A DNA stretch of 64,000 nt from Comamonadaceae bacterium (lineage in GTDB: Bacteria > Pseudomonadota > Gammaproteobacteria > Burkholderiales > Burkholderiaceae_C), in contig CANGDZ010000007.1 in the NCBI GenBank assembly GCA_947452785.1, positions 1-64,000 on the forward strand, written 5' to 3'. The notes beneath the pieces are model-generated. The model saw only the letters and a program-made list of their open reading frames with translations, made no database searches and was not told the DNA's origin. Every line of letters begins with the position of its first letter. The first letter of the stretch is position 1. This document shows, piece by piece, positions 35,597-44,385 of this stretch. The position numbers were made by a program, and so were the translations under genes.

Positions 35597-37060
35597 ATGC
35601 TTCCTTCACTGTCCCACCCCCACCTTCTGCAAACCGGTGCATTCATCCATGGTCAATGGCTCACCGCGCCCGACCACTACCCCGTGATCAACCCGTCCAC
35701 AGGGGAAACGCTGGCTCAGGTGGCCAAGGCCGGGGCGAATTTGGCTGACCAAGCGGTTGCAGCGGCCAGCCAGGCCTATGTGACTTGGCGTCAAACCACA
35801 GCCAAGCACCGCGCTGGGATCCTTCGTCGTTGGGCGGATTTGATGATGGTCCATCAGGAAGACCTGGCGCAGTTGTTGACTGCCGAGCAAGGCAAGCCTT
35901 TGGCCGAGTCGCGCGGCGAGGTCGCTTATGCCGCCAGTTTTTTGGAGTGGTTTGCCGAAGAAGGTAAGCGCGCCTATGGCGATGTCATTCCCTCCCATAA
36001 ACCGGATGCCCGCATCCTGGTGCTCAAAGAGCCGGTCGGTGTGGTGGCGGCCATCACACCTTGGAATTTCCCACTTGCCATGGTGACCCGCAAATTGGGG
36101 CCGGCCTTGGCCGCAGGCTGCACGGTGGTGCTCAAGCCCTCTGAAGAAACCCCTTTGTCAGCGCATGCGTTGGCGGTATTGGGCCAAGAGGCGGGCTTGC
36201 CGGCAGGCGTGATCAATGTCGTTTCTGGTGACGCCGTGGCCATCGGCGGCGCATGGATGGCCAGCCAAGCCGTGCGCAAAGTGACGTTCACAGGCTCTAC
36301 CCGTGTCGGCAAGTTGTTGATGAAGCAGGCGGCGGATACGCTGAAAAAAGTGTCTTTGGAATTGGGCGGCAATGCGCCTTTCATTGTGTTTGATGACGCC
36401 GATATCGATGCCGCGGTGATCGGCGCCATGGCCTCCAAGTTTCGCAACACCGGTCAGACCTGTGTCTGCGTAAACCGGTTTTTTGTTCAAGAGGGTGTCT
36501 ACGAAGCGTTCACCACCAAGTTAGCCGAAGCGGTTCGCGCCTTGAAAGTGGGCGATGGTCGTTTGCCGGGCATGACACAGGGGCCCTTGATCAACCCTGC
36601 GGCTTTGGCGAAAGTGCAAAAACACGTGCAAGACGCGCTGGCCAAGGGCGCACAAGCCTTGTGTGGTGCCCAGCCTGATGCATTGGGCGGCACTTTTTAC
36701 CAGCCCACGGTGCTGGTGAATGCGAATGCACAGATGGAGATGGCGCACGAAGAAACCTTCGGGCCCGTGGCCGCGTGCTACAAATTCAGCACTGAAGAGG
36801 AAGTCATTCAAATGGCCAATGCCACCGCCTTTGGTTTATCGGCTTATTTTTACAGCCGTGACTTGGCGCGCGTGTGGCACGTGGCGGAGAAACTGGAAGT
36901 GGGCATTGTCGGCGTCAACGAGGGCATCATCTCCACAGAAAATGCACCGTTCGGTGGCGTCAAAGAGTCGGGCATGGGCCGTGAAGGCTCGCATTACGGT
37001 CTGGCCGATTACATGGAAGTCAAATACGTGCTGATGGGCGGCTTGCGCAAGCCGGGCTGA
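35597..37060 (+). CDS. gabD: NAD(P)-dependent succinate-semialdehyde-type aldehyde dehydrogenase
   Basis: 487 aa. Family marks: TPWNFPLAMVTRKLGPALAAG, FTGSTRVGKLLM, the catalytic Glu in VSLELGGNAPFIVFDDAD and the catalytic Cys in RNTGQTCVCVNRFF. The N-terminus TGAFIHGQWLTAPDHYPVINPSTG and the C-terminus GGVKESGMGREGSHYGLADYMEVKY are those of GabD. It oxidises succinate semialdehyde or a related omega-oxo acid such as glutarate semialdehyde. It diverges from the Fae/importer operon. A small PQ-loop membrane protein gene follows after 6 bp. Confidence 0.93.
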   Translation: MLPSLSHPHLLQTGAFIHGQWLTAPDHYPVINPSTGETLAQVAKAGANLADQAVAAASQAYVTWRQTTAKHRAGILRRWADLMMVHQEDLAQLLTAEQGKPLAESRGEVAYAASFLEWFAEEGKRAYGDVIPSHKPDARILVLKEPVGVVAAITPWNFPLAMVTRKLGPALAAGCTVVLKPSEETPLSAHALAVLGQEAGLPAGVINVVSGDAVAIGGAWMASQAVRKVTFTGSTRVGKLLMKQAADTLKKVSLELGGNAPFIVFDDADIDAAVIGAMASKFRNTGQTCVCVNRFFVQEGVYEAFTTKLAEAVRALKVGDGRLPGMTQGPLINPAALAKVQKHVQDALAKGAQALCGAQPDALGGTFYQPTVLVNANAQMEMAHEETFGPVAACYKFSTEEEVIQMANATAFGLSAYFYSRDLARVWHVAEKLEVGIVGVNEGIISTENAPFGGVKESGMGREGSHYGLADYMEVKYVLMGGLRKPG

Positions 37061-37066
37061 AGGTTC

Positions 37067-37369
37067 ATGGGCCTGCTTCACACCACTGTCGAGCGGTTGT
37101 ACGTCGTTTCAGCGCCCTTGATGTTTCTGGCCTATTTCCCGCAAATCATCACCTTGCTGAAAAACAAGGACGGTGCGCACAGCACCTCCTTGCTGACTTG
37201 GTTCATGTGGACCTTGGCGCTCAGCATCAACACCGCCTATGCGGCTTGGGTCAACGGCGACCGGTATTTTTTGCTGTCAACAGCCAGCAGTTTGTTGGGC
37301 ACGGCATTGGTGTTCATGATCGCTTGTTACAAAAGGTGGCGCATCCACCACCCCTTGGGCTCAGTCTGA
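37067..37369 (+). CDS. Small PQ-loop / SemiSWEET-like membrane protein
   Basis: 100 aa with three hydrophobic segments. The first carries the Pro-Gln motif (FLAYFPQIITLLKNKDG), followed by the conserved HSTSLLTWFMWTLALSIN and a third segment SSLLGTALVFMIACY. This three-helix unit is that of SemiSWEET sugar transporters, which work as dimers, but related PQ-loop proteins have other cargo. It starts 6 bp after the gabD-like gene and its end overlaps converging recX by 9 bp. Confidence 0.75.
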   Translation: MGLLHTTVERLYVVSAPLMFLAYFPQIITLLKNKDGAHSTSLLTWFMWTLALSINTAYAAWVNGDRYFLLSTASSLLGTALVFMIACYKRWRIHHPLGSV

Positions 37370-37885
37370 CGCGTCGTCGGCGCCGCTGACCACGCGACGC
37401 ACCGCTTCAGCCGCAAAACCGCGGGTCAGCAAAAAGCGCATTTGCTTGGCCCGCGCGTTCGCATCAGCGGCGGGCTCGCCAAATTTTTTGCGCCAAACTT
37501 CGCGCGCCCGGGCCACTTCGGTGTCGCGCAAACCTTGCAGCGCTTCAGACACCGCATGCGCATCGAGCCCCTTGGCTTGCAACTCCTGCTTCAGCCGTGA
37601 GGTGCCCAGTTTGCTGGCGCGGCGGTTGACCACCGACTCGAGCACGCGTTGCTCGTTGATGAAGTCCTTGGCCTGCAACTCATCCAAGGCCTGCGCCAAC
37701 TCGCCTGGCACTTCTTCAAAGGGCCGCAACTTGCGCTCGAGCTCTTGGCGTGAATGCTCACGCTGCGACAACAAGCGCAGCGCACGGCCTTTGAGGCTGG
37801 GCTGGAAGCCCAAGCGCTTGCCCGGCTGTGTCGGTTCAAGCCCCAAACCCTCATCGGGTTTGGGGTTGTAGCGTGCGTGGTTCAT
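37361..37885 (-). CDS. recX: Regulatory protein RecX
   Basis: 174 aa, mostly helical and basic. RecX three-helix repeats are seen: GRALRLLSQREHSRQELERKL, then DFINEQRVLESVVNRRASKLGTSRLKQELQAKG, then a last unit ending KQMRFLLTRGFAAEAVRRVV. RecX caps or remodels RecA filaments and limits recombinase activity. It follows recA by 14 bp on the same strand, the usual arrangement. The N-terminal 25 residues (HARYNPKPDEGLGLEPTQ) are an extra, family-atypical leader. Confidence 0.93.
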   Translation of the reverse strand: MNHARYNPKPDEGLGLEPTQPGKRLGFQPSLKGRALRLLSQREHSRQELERKLRPFEEVPGELAQALDELQAKDFINEQRVLESVVNRRASKLGTSRLKQELQAKGLDAHAVSEALQGLRDTEVARAREVWRKKFGEPAADANARAKQMRFLLTRGFAAEAVRRVVSGADDASD

Positions 37886-37899
37886 GCCGCGGTGCGCTC

Positions 37900-38985
<1,086 letters not shown>

Positions 38986-39045
38986 GAAAATATCCTTAAG
39001 AATCAGGGGGTTGAATCGGTAGCACCGTTTTGCAATTGCATTTAA

Positions 39046-39061
39046 CTGGATGCTTGAACAG
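39046..39061 (-). promoter_or_regulatory. LexA-binding (SOS) box of recA
   Basis: CTG-N10-CAG, extended on the minus strand to TACTGTTCAAGCATCCAGTT. It matches the proteobacterial LexA consensus TACTGT(N)8ACAGTA in most positions and lies 61 bp before the recA ATG, directly after a fitting -10 element. Confidence 0.85.
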
Positions 39062-39062
39062 T

Positions 39063-39090
39063 ACTTTAACGGCTTATTGGAGCTTGTAAA
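39063..39090 (-). promoter_or_regulatory. Candidate recA promoter
   Basis: On the minus strand TTTACA (39090-39085) and TAAAGT (39068-39063) are separated by 16 bp. The LexA box overlaps the last base of the -10 element and covers the expected start site, which fits repression. Confidence 0.6.
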
Positions 39091-39125
39091 CACTTTTATT
39101 GGTCAGTTTGCTTTACTATTTAGCC

Positions 39126-39632
39126 ATGTCTTCTTTTGACCTGAACACGCCCACTGCTGCCGCGCCCAAGGTGGACGACCGTTGGCGCCAGATGCACTTG
39201 GGACGCTTGCTGGGCCATGCGATGCGTAAGTTCGACGAGCGGGTGCTGCATTTGATGGCGCATGACGCGGGCGTCCCCCTGGCGCTCGCCAATCTGGCAG
39301 CGCGCGACCAAATCAGCGCAGCGCACATCCACATCACGCGTCATTTGGCGATGCAGGGCTCACGCTTGACCGTGTTGGCGCAAGCGGCCGGTATGAGCAA
39401 GCAGGCCATGGGCGATTTGGTGGACCAGTGCGAGGCTTGGGGGCTGGTCAAGCGAGAGCGTGATGAACAGGACGCCAGAGCGAAAAAAGTGGTCTTCACC
39501 GCCGATGGGCTGGCTTGGCTCGACGCCTTTAAAACGGCGGTGGCGCAGGTGGAAAGTGAGTTCAAAGAGTCGGTCGGCCAAGACGTGGCGACCGTGGTGG
39601 CGCTGGGGCTCGAAGCCTACGCGCAAGCCTGA
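39126..39632 (+). CDS. MarR-family winged-helix transcriptional regulator
   Basis: 168 aa from the ATG at 39126. Region 45-115 forms a winged helix: SAAHIHITRHLAMQGSRLTVLAQAAGMSKQAMGDLVDQCEAW, then the wing GLVKRERDEQDARAKKVVFTADGLAWL, the standard MarR D-x-R-D/A-K layout. The ligand is unknown. It is divergent from recA, and its upstream region includes the recA LexA box. A response-regulator gene starts 66 bp after its stop. Confidence 0.88.
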   Translation: MSSFDLNTPTAAAPKVDDRWRQMHLGRLLGHAMRKFDERVLHLMAHDAGVPLALANLAARDQISAAHIHITRHLAMQGSRLTVLAQAAGMSKQAMGDLVDQCEAWGLVKRERDEQDARAKKVVFTADGLAWLDAFKTAVAQVESEFKESVGQDVATVVALGLEAYAQA

Positions 39633-39698
39633 GTCCGGCAGGGCCTAAAATTTAGCCTTGCGCACAATCCTTGTCGCGCAAGACACAAGGAGACAACA

Positions 39699-40373
39699 AT
39701 GCGAATATTGATCGCCGAAGACGACCAGGTGTTGGCCGATGGCTTGTTGCGCACTTTGCGCAACGCGGGCGCGGCAGTAGACCATGTGGCCAGTGGCAGC
39801 GAAGCGGATGCCGCGCTGATGACCAACAGTGAATTCGATCTCCTGATTCTGGATTTGGGATTGCCCAAAATGCACGGTCTGGAAGTGTTAAAAAAATTGC
39901 GCGCCCGAGGCTCCACCTTGCCGGTGTTGATTTTGACGGCGGCGGACAGTGTGGAAGAGCGCGTCAAGGGCCTAGACTATGGTGCCGATGACTACATGGC
40001 CAAGCCCTTTAGTTTGCAGGAGCTCGAAGCCCGCGTGCGCGCCCTCACCCGCCGAGGCATGGGCGGCGCCACCTCGCAAATCAAGCATGGACCGCTGATC
40101 TATGACCAGTCTGGCCGCGTGGCCACGATCGACGGCAAGATGGTCGAGTTGTCTGCCCGCGAACTCGGCTTGCTGGAGGTGCTGTTGCAGCGCGCAGGCC
40201 GCTTGGTGAGCAAAGACCAGCTGGTCGAGCGTTTGTGCGAATGGGGCGAAGAGGTCAGCAACAACGCGATCGAGGTCTACATCCACCGGTTGCGCAAAAA
40301 AATTGAAAAGGGCCCTATCCGCATCGCCACGGTGCGCGGCTTAGGCTACTGTTTGGAAAAAATTCCCAATTGA
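39699..40373 (+). CDS. OmpR/PhoB-family response regulator, TctD-like
   Basis: 224 aa. Receiver domain with acidic pocket Asp8-Asp9 (IAEDDQ), phosphoacceptor Asp52 (LLILDLGLP), Thr in LILTAAD and Lys in DYMAKPFSL. The C-terminal winged helix reads VELSARELGLLEVLLQRAG, then VSNNAIEVYIHRLRKKI and VRGLGYCLE. The type is close to TctD/QseB, often controlling uptake of carboxylates. AAGGAG precedes the start. A 7-bp inverted repeat (39657-39663 with 39676-39682) lies in the leader. The kinase gene overlaps its stop. Confidence 0.95.
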   Translation: MRILIAEDDQVLADGLLRTLRNAGAAVDHVASGSEADAALMTNSEFDLLILDLGLPKMHGLEVLKKLRARGSTLPVLILTAADSVEERVKGLDYGADDYMAKPFSLQELEARVRALTRRGMGGATSQIKHGPLIYDQSGRVATIDGKMVELSARELGLLEVLLQRAGRLVSKDQLVERLCEWGEEVSNNAIEVYIHRLRKKIEKGPIRIATVRGLGYCLEKIPN

Positions 40374-41893
40374 AATCGCAACAATGGTCCCTCTTCAAAC
40401 GCGAGCAACGTTCGCTGTTTGGAGAAATTTTGGACTGGATGCTCACACCCCTGTTGCTCTTGTGGCCGGTGAGTTTGGCCTTGACGTGGTTGGTGGCCCA
40501 GGGTCTGGCCAACAAGCCCTTTGACCGGGCCTTGATTTACAACGCGCAAGCCTTGGCTCAGCTGGTCAAGGTCGGACCCGACCGCAGGGTGCTGTTTAAC
40601 TTGCCTCAGCCCGCAAGTGAATTGCTGCGTGCAGACGAGTCCGATCTGGTGTATTTCCAAGTCATCGGCCCCAAAGGGGAGTTGTTGGGCGGCGATCGGG
40701 ATTTGCCGCAACCCGAGGACGAGGACAAACTCGGCAACTATGAAGTGCGCTTGCGTGACGACGAAATGCGTGGCCTGGAAGTGCGGGTGGCGTCCACCTG
40801 GGTGAGCTTGGATCTGCTCAGTCCAGAACCTGAGACGCAACCACCCGCAGTCTCAACCGCTGTGCATGCCAAGCCACTCACCATGCCGCGCCTGGTCTTG
40901 GTGCAGGTGGCAGAGACGCGCGAAAAAAGATCTGTCTTGGCGGCCGAAATTATCAAAGGCGTGATGCTGCCGCAGTTTGCGATTCTGCCTTTGGCGGTGC
41001 TGTTGGTCTGGCTGGCGCTGGTGCGCGGCATCAAACCGCTGTCGCAATTGGAAGAACGTATTCGTGCCCGCAAACCCGATGATCTGAGCCCGCTTGACGA
41101 AAAAGCCGTGCCCATGGAAGTGGCGCCACTGGTGTCTTCAGTGAACGATCTGCTCAATCGCTTGAAAGACTCGATCGCCATCCAGAAACGCTTCTTGGCC
41201 GACGCGGCGCATCAACTCAAAACCCCTTTGGCGGGTCTGCGCATGCAGGCCGATTTGGCGCAGCGCAATGACGCAGGTGAAGATGAGCTCAAGCATTCTT
41301 TGAAACAAATTGGCCGCGCCAGCGTGCAGGCCACCCACACCGTCAACCAGTTGCTCTCACTGGCGCGGGCTGAAGGCGGCGGCGCCAACCTCAGCCGCCA
41401 GCCCTGCGACATGGTGGCCATGCTCAGTGACGTGCTGCAAGACGCCCTGCCACGTGCTTTGGACAAAGGCTTGGACTTGGGCTACGAAGGCGCAGAAGCC
41501 GGATCGCCCGATGTGCAGGTGCATGGCAACCCCGTGTTGCTCAAAGAGATGGTGCGCAACTTGGTGGACAACGCCATTCACTACACCCCTTCGACGCACG
41601 AGCGGCCTGGGGTCATCACGGTGCGCACCTTAGTTGACCCCTACAGCCATGCGCTGGTGATCCAGGTCGAAGACAACGGCCCCGGCATCGCCCCGGCTGA
41701 AAGAGACCGGGTGTTTGAACCGTTTTACCGGGCGCTTGGGACGAACGTAGATGGCTCAGGCTTGGGCTTGCCGATTGTGTTGGAGATTGCCCAGCAGCAC
41801 GGCGCCACGGTCAGCATCGAGGCGGCGCACCCCAGCCAAACTCCGCCAGGCGCTTGCTTCACCGTGCGCTTCTCGCGTGGTGGCGGCGCCTGA
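40370..41893 (+). CDS. Sensor histidine kinase, TctE-like
   Basis: 507 aa with a TTG start at 40370 that overlaps the regulator stop (TTGA). Membrane segment 1 is LLLLWPVSLALTWLV; an extracellular sensor part follows, and segment 2 is FAILPLAVLLVWLAL. Then HAMP, the dimerisation His in DAAHQLKTPLAGLRMQAD, N box MVRNLVDNAIHYTP, and G boxes EDNGPGIAPAERDRVFEPFYR and GSGLGLPIV. The short N-terminal sensor resembles the 2CSK_N module of TctE-type kinases. It likely phosphorylates the adjacent regulator. The signal is unknown. Confidence 0.94.
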   Translation: MKSQQWSLFKREQRSLFGEILDWMLTPLLLLWPVSLALTWLVAQGLANKPFDRALIYNAQALAQLVKVGPDRRVLFNLPQPASELLRADESDLVYFQVIGPKGELLGGDRDLPQPEDEDKLGNYEVRLRDDEMRGLEVRVASTWVSLDLLSPEPETQPPAVSTAVHAKPLTMPRLVLVQVAETREKRSVLAAEIIKGVMLPQFAILPLAVLLVWLALVRGIKPLSQLEERIRARKPDDLSPLDEKAVPMEVAPLVSSVNDLLNRLKDSIAIQKRFLADAAHQLKTPLAGLRMQADLAQRNDAGEDELKHSLKQIGRASVQATHTVNQLLSLARAEGGGANLSRQPCDMVAMLSDVLQDALPRALDKGLDLGYEGAEAGSPDVQVHGNPVLLKEMVRNLVDNAIHYTPSTHERPGVITVRTLVDPYSHALVIQVEDNGPGIAPAERDRVFEPFYRALGTNVDGSGLGLPIVLEIAQQHGATVSIEAAHPSQTPPGACFTVRFSRGGGA

Positions 41894-41898
41894 GGTTT

Positions 41899-42558
41899 TC
41901 AGGCGGGCTTGAACAAATTCAATTGCAAACGCTCGCGCTCGATCACACGGGCCACGGCCGGTTGTGCGGCCACTTGCTTCACAAAGGCCCACAGTACGGG
42001 GAACGTTTCTGGGTCAATGCCGGCCAGACTGCCCCAGCGGGTGAGCGTCAAACTGTAGGCGTCCAGCGGACCGAAATGAGCACCGGACAACCAGGTTTGA
42101 CCTGCCGACTGGGCGGCCACTACCAAGGCTTGCAATTCAGCCAGTAAACCGCGGTAAAGACCGGTGTTGTAGGTCTTTAGCTGGGCTTGCACCTCGGCTT
42201 GATCCGAGTATTTGTGCGGCATGAAAATATGCGTGAAGGTCGGGTGCACCGTGTTGTTCATCCAGACCAAGGTCTCAAGGGCTTTGGCGCGCGCCACCGC
42301 TTCGGTGGGCAAAAAACCGGCCGTTGGAAACTTCTGGTCCAGGTACAACACAATCGCCACGATCTGGGTGATCACCTGGCCGTCATCCACCAACACCGGC
42401 ACTTGGCCGCGTGGGTTGATTGCGTGGTAGGCCGCTTCGTTTTGTTCGCCTTTGTGCAGCTTGACCATCGTCGGCTCAAAAGTGGTGCCAGCGATTTCCA
42501 ACAAAGTATGCGGCACAAACGAGCAAGCACCGGGTGAGAAATACAGTTGCAAAGACAT
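41899..42558 (-). CDS. Glutathione S-transferase family protein
   Basis: 219 aa from the ATG at 42558 behind an AAAGGAAA site. The N-terminal half begins LQLYFSPGACSFVPHTLLEIAG, like the bacterial beta-class GST (GstA/GstB), with a Cys at position 10 in CSF, the glutathione-binding Cys of that class. The cis-Pro segment NPRGQVPVLVDDGQVITQ follows. The C-terminal helical half ends in a basic helix. The function is detoxification or redox related. It is tightly packed 5 bp from the kinase end (convergent). Confidence 0.9.
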   Translation of the reverse strand: MSLQLYFSPGACSFVPHTLLEIAGTTFEPTMVKLHKGEQNEAAYHAINPRGQVPVLVDDGQVITQIVAIVLYLDQKFPTAGFLPTEAVARAKALETLVWMNNTVHPTFTHIFMPHKYSDQAEVQAQLKTYNTGLYRGLLAELQALVVAAQSAGQTWLSGAHFGPLDAYSLTLTRWGSLAGIDPETFPVLWAFVKQVAAQPAVARVIERERLQLNLFKPA

Positions 42559-42560
42559 GG

Positions 42561-42854
42561 TTATTTTCCTTTGGCGGGTGAAGGGGCGGGCGACGGGATG
42601 GGGGAAATTTCGGTCGCTGTTGGGGGTGTTGCTGTGGCCGGTTTGGTCTCGGCCTCGGTGGGTGATGGAAGTGTAGGGACTGGGGCCGCGTCTTGCGGGG
42701 TCACACGCAGGGCTTGTGGTTGAATTTGGGTTTTGAGCCGCACCGGCTCGCTGACCTCGATCGGCCCCAGATCGAAGGCACGCAGTTCGCCGTGACTCCA
42801 CAACCAAAAAACGCCATTGGCGGCCACCAAAGCCAAAACGATCCATCTCCACAT
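42561..42854 (-). CDS. Hypothetical single-pass membrane protein with Pro/Thr-rich tail
   Basis: 97 aa from the ATG at 42854, which shares a base with the birA stop; a TTG one codon upstream is possible. One N-terminal membrane helix (WIVLALVAANGVFWLW) is followed by a 75-residue low-complexity region rich in Pro, Thr, Ala and Glu. A periplasmic spacer or the truncated start of an SPOR-type protein would look similar, but no SPOR domain is present. I do not recognise a family. Overlap with birA implies co-translation. Confidence 0.65.
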   Translation of the reverse strand: MWRWIVLALVAANGVFWLWSHGELRAFDLGPIEVSEPVRLKTQIQPQALRVTPQDAAPVPTLPSPTEAETKPATATPPTATEISPIPSPAPSPAKGK

Positions 42855-43642
42855 CAAATGTTCTCCTGATGTGCGGCGGGCCGCACGCTGACTTCTGAGC
42901 TGTGAACGCTGACCACGCCGCGCGGCGTTTCAATTTGCAATGCCCCGCTGGCGTCAACCCCCATCGCACGACCGTGCACACCATCACTGGTGGCGACCAT
43001 CAAGCCCTGCAACACATCGCGCGCATGAAAGCGTGCTTGCAGCGGGGCAAAGCCCGTCAAGGCAAAGCCCTGCACGGCCATCACCAAAGGCGCGGCCACG
43101 CGGCCTAAAGCGTCTGCGGCGGTGATGCCAGGCAGCCATTGGGTCAAGGCCGCCGGTGGCGTGCGCAAACCCTCAACGGGTTGGGGCTCAACGTTCAGGC
43201 CGACACCGATCACCACATAACTGTGGCTGCCGGTGCTGGCCGCTTCGATCAAGATACCGCCAAGTTTGTGGCCCTCAATCCATAAATCGTTGGGCCACTT
43301 CAGGCCCACCTGCGTGTGCAGGTTTTCGGCCAGACTCAAACCCACCGCCAACGACAGGCCCGACCAATCCTTGGGGGCGATGGGCAAACCCAGCGAAAAC
43401 GTCAAGGAGTCCCCTCGCTGGCTGACCCATTGTCGGCCCAAGCGACCGCGCCCCGCGCTTTGGCTTTCGGCCACCAGCAGCACTGCATCGGTCTGCCCGG
43501 CGCGTGCGCGGCGCATCAACTCGGTGTTGGTCGAGTCGATCTCGGGCAAGATTTCGACACTGAAGCCGGGTATTTGGGGTGACACGGCCTCCCAAATGGC
43601 TTCGGCGGGCCAGCGCATCAAGGAGTCGAGCTGTAGGGCCAT
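42854..43642 (-). CDS. birA: Biotin-[acetyl-CoA carboxylase] ligase
   Basis: 262 aa. Catalytic marks: IDSTNTELMRRA, the biotinyl-AMP loop SAGRGRLGRQWVS, LKWPNDLWIEGHKLGGILIE and the Gly-rich GVGLNVEP. The N-terminal helix-turn-helix of E. coli BirA is missing, so this is a monofunctional (group I) ligase without repressor activity. It biotinylates the carrier protein of acetyl-CoA carboxylase. It overlaps the small membrane protein gene downstream. The SET-domain gene lies 15 bp upstream on the same strand. Confidence 0.95.
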   Translation of the reverse strand: MALQLDSLMRWPAEAIWEAVSPQIPGFSVEILPEIDSTNTELMRRARAGQTDAVLLVAESQSAGRGRLGRQWVSQRGDSLTFSLGLPIAPKDWSGLSLAVGLSLAENLHTQVGLKWPNDLWIEGHKLGGILIEAASTGSHSYVVIGVGLNVEPQPVEGLRTPPAALTQWLPGITAADALGRVAAPLVMAVQGFALTGFAPLQARFHARDVLQGLMVATSDGVHGRAMGVDASGALQIETPRGVVSVHSSEVSVRPAAHQENI

Positions 43643-43657
43643 GGGTTCAGCGCGGCT

Positions 43658-44281
43658 TTAACGTCGGGCCTTAACGGGCGATTTCGTGGCGGCCTTGGTG
43701 GGTGTCTTTGTCGGTTTCTTGGCGGGCTTCGCTACTTTGCCCGCTTTGATGGGCTTGACCGGCTCAGGGGCGGCTTTTTTCACCTGGCTGGGGATCTTGG
43801 GCGTCGCAGGCCTGCGTTTGGGCGCCAGCAGCGTTTTACGGCAGTTGGCGCTACCGCACCAGCAAGGGTATTCGGCTTTGAGCTTGGGGGTGTAGGGCTC
43901 GTCAATGATCAGGCCGTAGTCATAGTTCAGCTCTTCACCCGCGTGGATGTTGCGCAAGGCCTTGATGAAGATGCGGTCGTTGTCCTCGTCGGCTTCACAG
44001 TTCGGGTCGCAGCTGTGGTTGATCCAACGCGAAGAGTTGCCCTCGTTCACCGCGTCGATCACTCGGTCTTCGTTCACATGAAAGTAAAAAGTGTGGTTCG
44101 GATCGCTCGGGTCATGCGGGTGGCGGTCTTGGGCTTCTTCCCAGCTGATGATCTCGCCCACGTACTCGATCAAGGTCTCGCCTTCGGCAATATCGACCAC
44201 GGCAAAGACACCCTTGCCGTGCACACCCGAGCGGCGAACTTGAATACGGCGATTTGACGTTGGAGCAGGTTTTTTGGCCAC
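43658..44281 (-). CDS. SET-domain protein-lysine methyltransferase with histone-H1-like tail
   Basis: 207 aa from a GTG at 44281, which directly precedes AKKPAPTSNRRIQVRRSG; no ATG fits, and the more distal open frame lacks family character. SET motifs: HGKGVFAVVDI (21-31), RWINHSCDPNCEA (85-97) and GEELNYDYG (115-123). The post-SET zinc motif is CWCGSANCRK (140-149). From residue 155 the chain is a Lys/Pro/Ala tail (PVKPIKAGKVAKPAKKPTK and so on), like histone H1 C-termini. Bacterial SET enzymes can methylate Lys on DNA-binding proteins; the target here is unknown, and its own tail is one possibility. It is divergent from the SWIB-tailed topoisomerase gene. Confidence 0.9.
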   Translation of the reverse strand: MAKKPAPTSNRRIQVRRSGVHGKGVFAVVDIAEGETLIEYVGEIISWEEAQDRHPHDPSDPNHTFYFHVNEDRVIDAVNEGNSSRWINHSCDPNCEADEDNDRIFIKALRNIHAGEELNYDYGLIIDEPYTPKLKAEYPCWCGSANCRKTLLAPKRRPATPKIPSQVKKAAPEPVKPIKAGKVAKPAKKPTKTPTKAATKSPVKARR

Positions 44282-44314
44282 GGTTGAAAAATTTGTTATG
44301 GTGAAAGCATGTGG

Positions 44315-44334
44315 GCGCGCGCATGTGTGTGTGC
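44315..44334. repeat. 20-bp perfect alternating purine-pyrimidine tract (Z-DNA-prone)
   Basis: Eight bases of GC alternation, a central AT step, then TG alternation, without a break over 44315-44334. Another such stretch (12 bp, CG/CA-rich) follows near 44354-44365. Both lie between the divergent SET and topoisomerase III genes, where negative supercoiling from divergent transcription would favour Z-DNA. Confidence 0.8.
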
Positions 44335-44385
44335 CCGTGGGCGAGCGCGCACCTGCGCGCACGCGAGACACTGGATTGTAATGAG

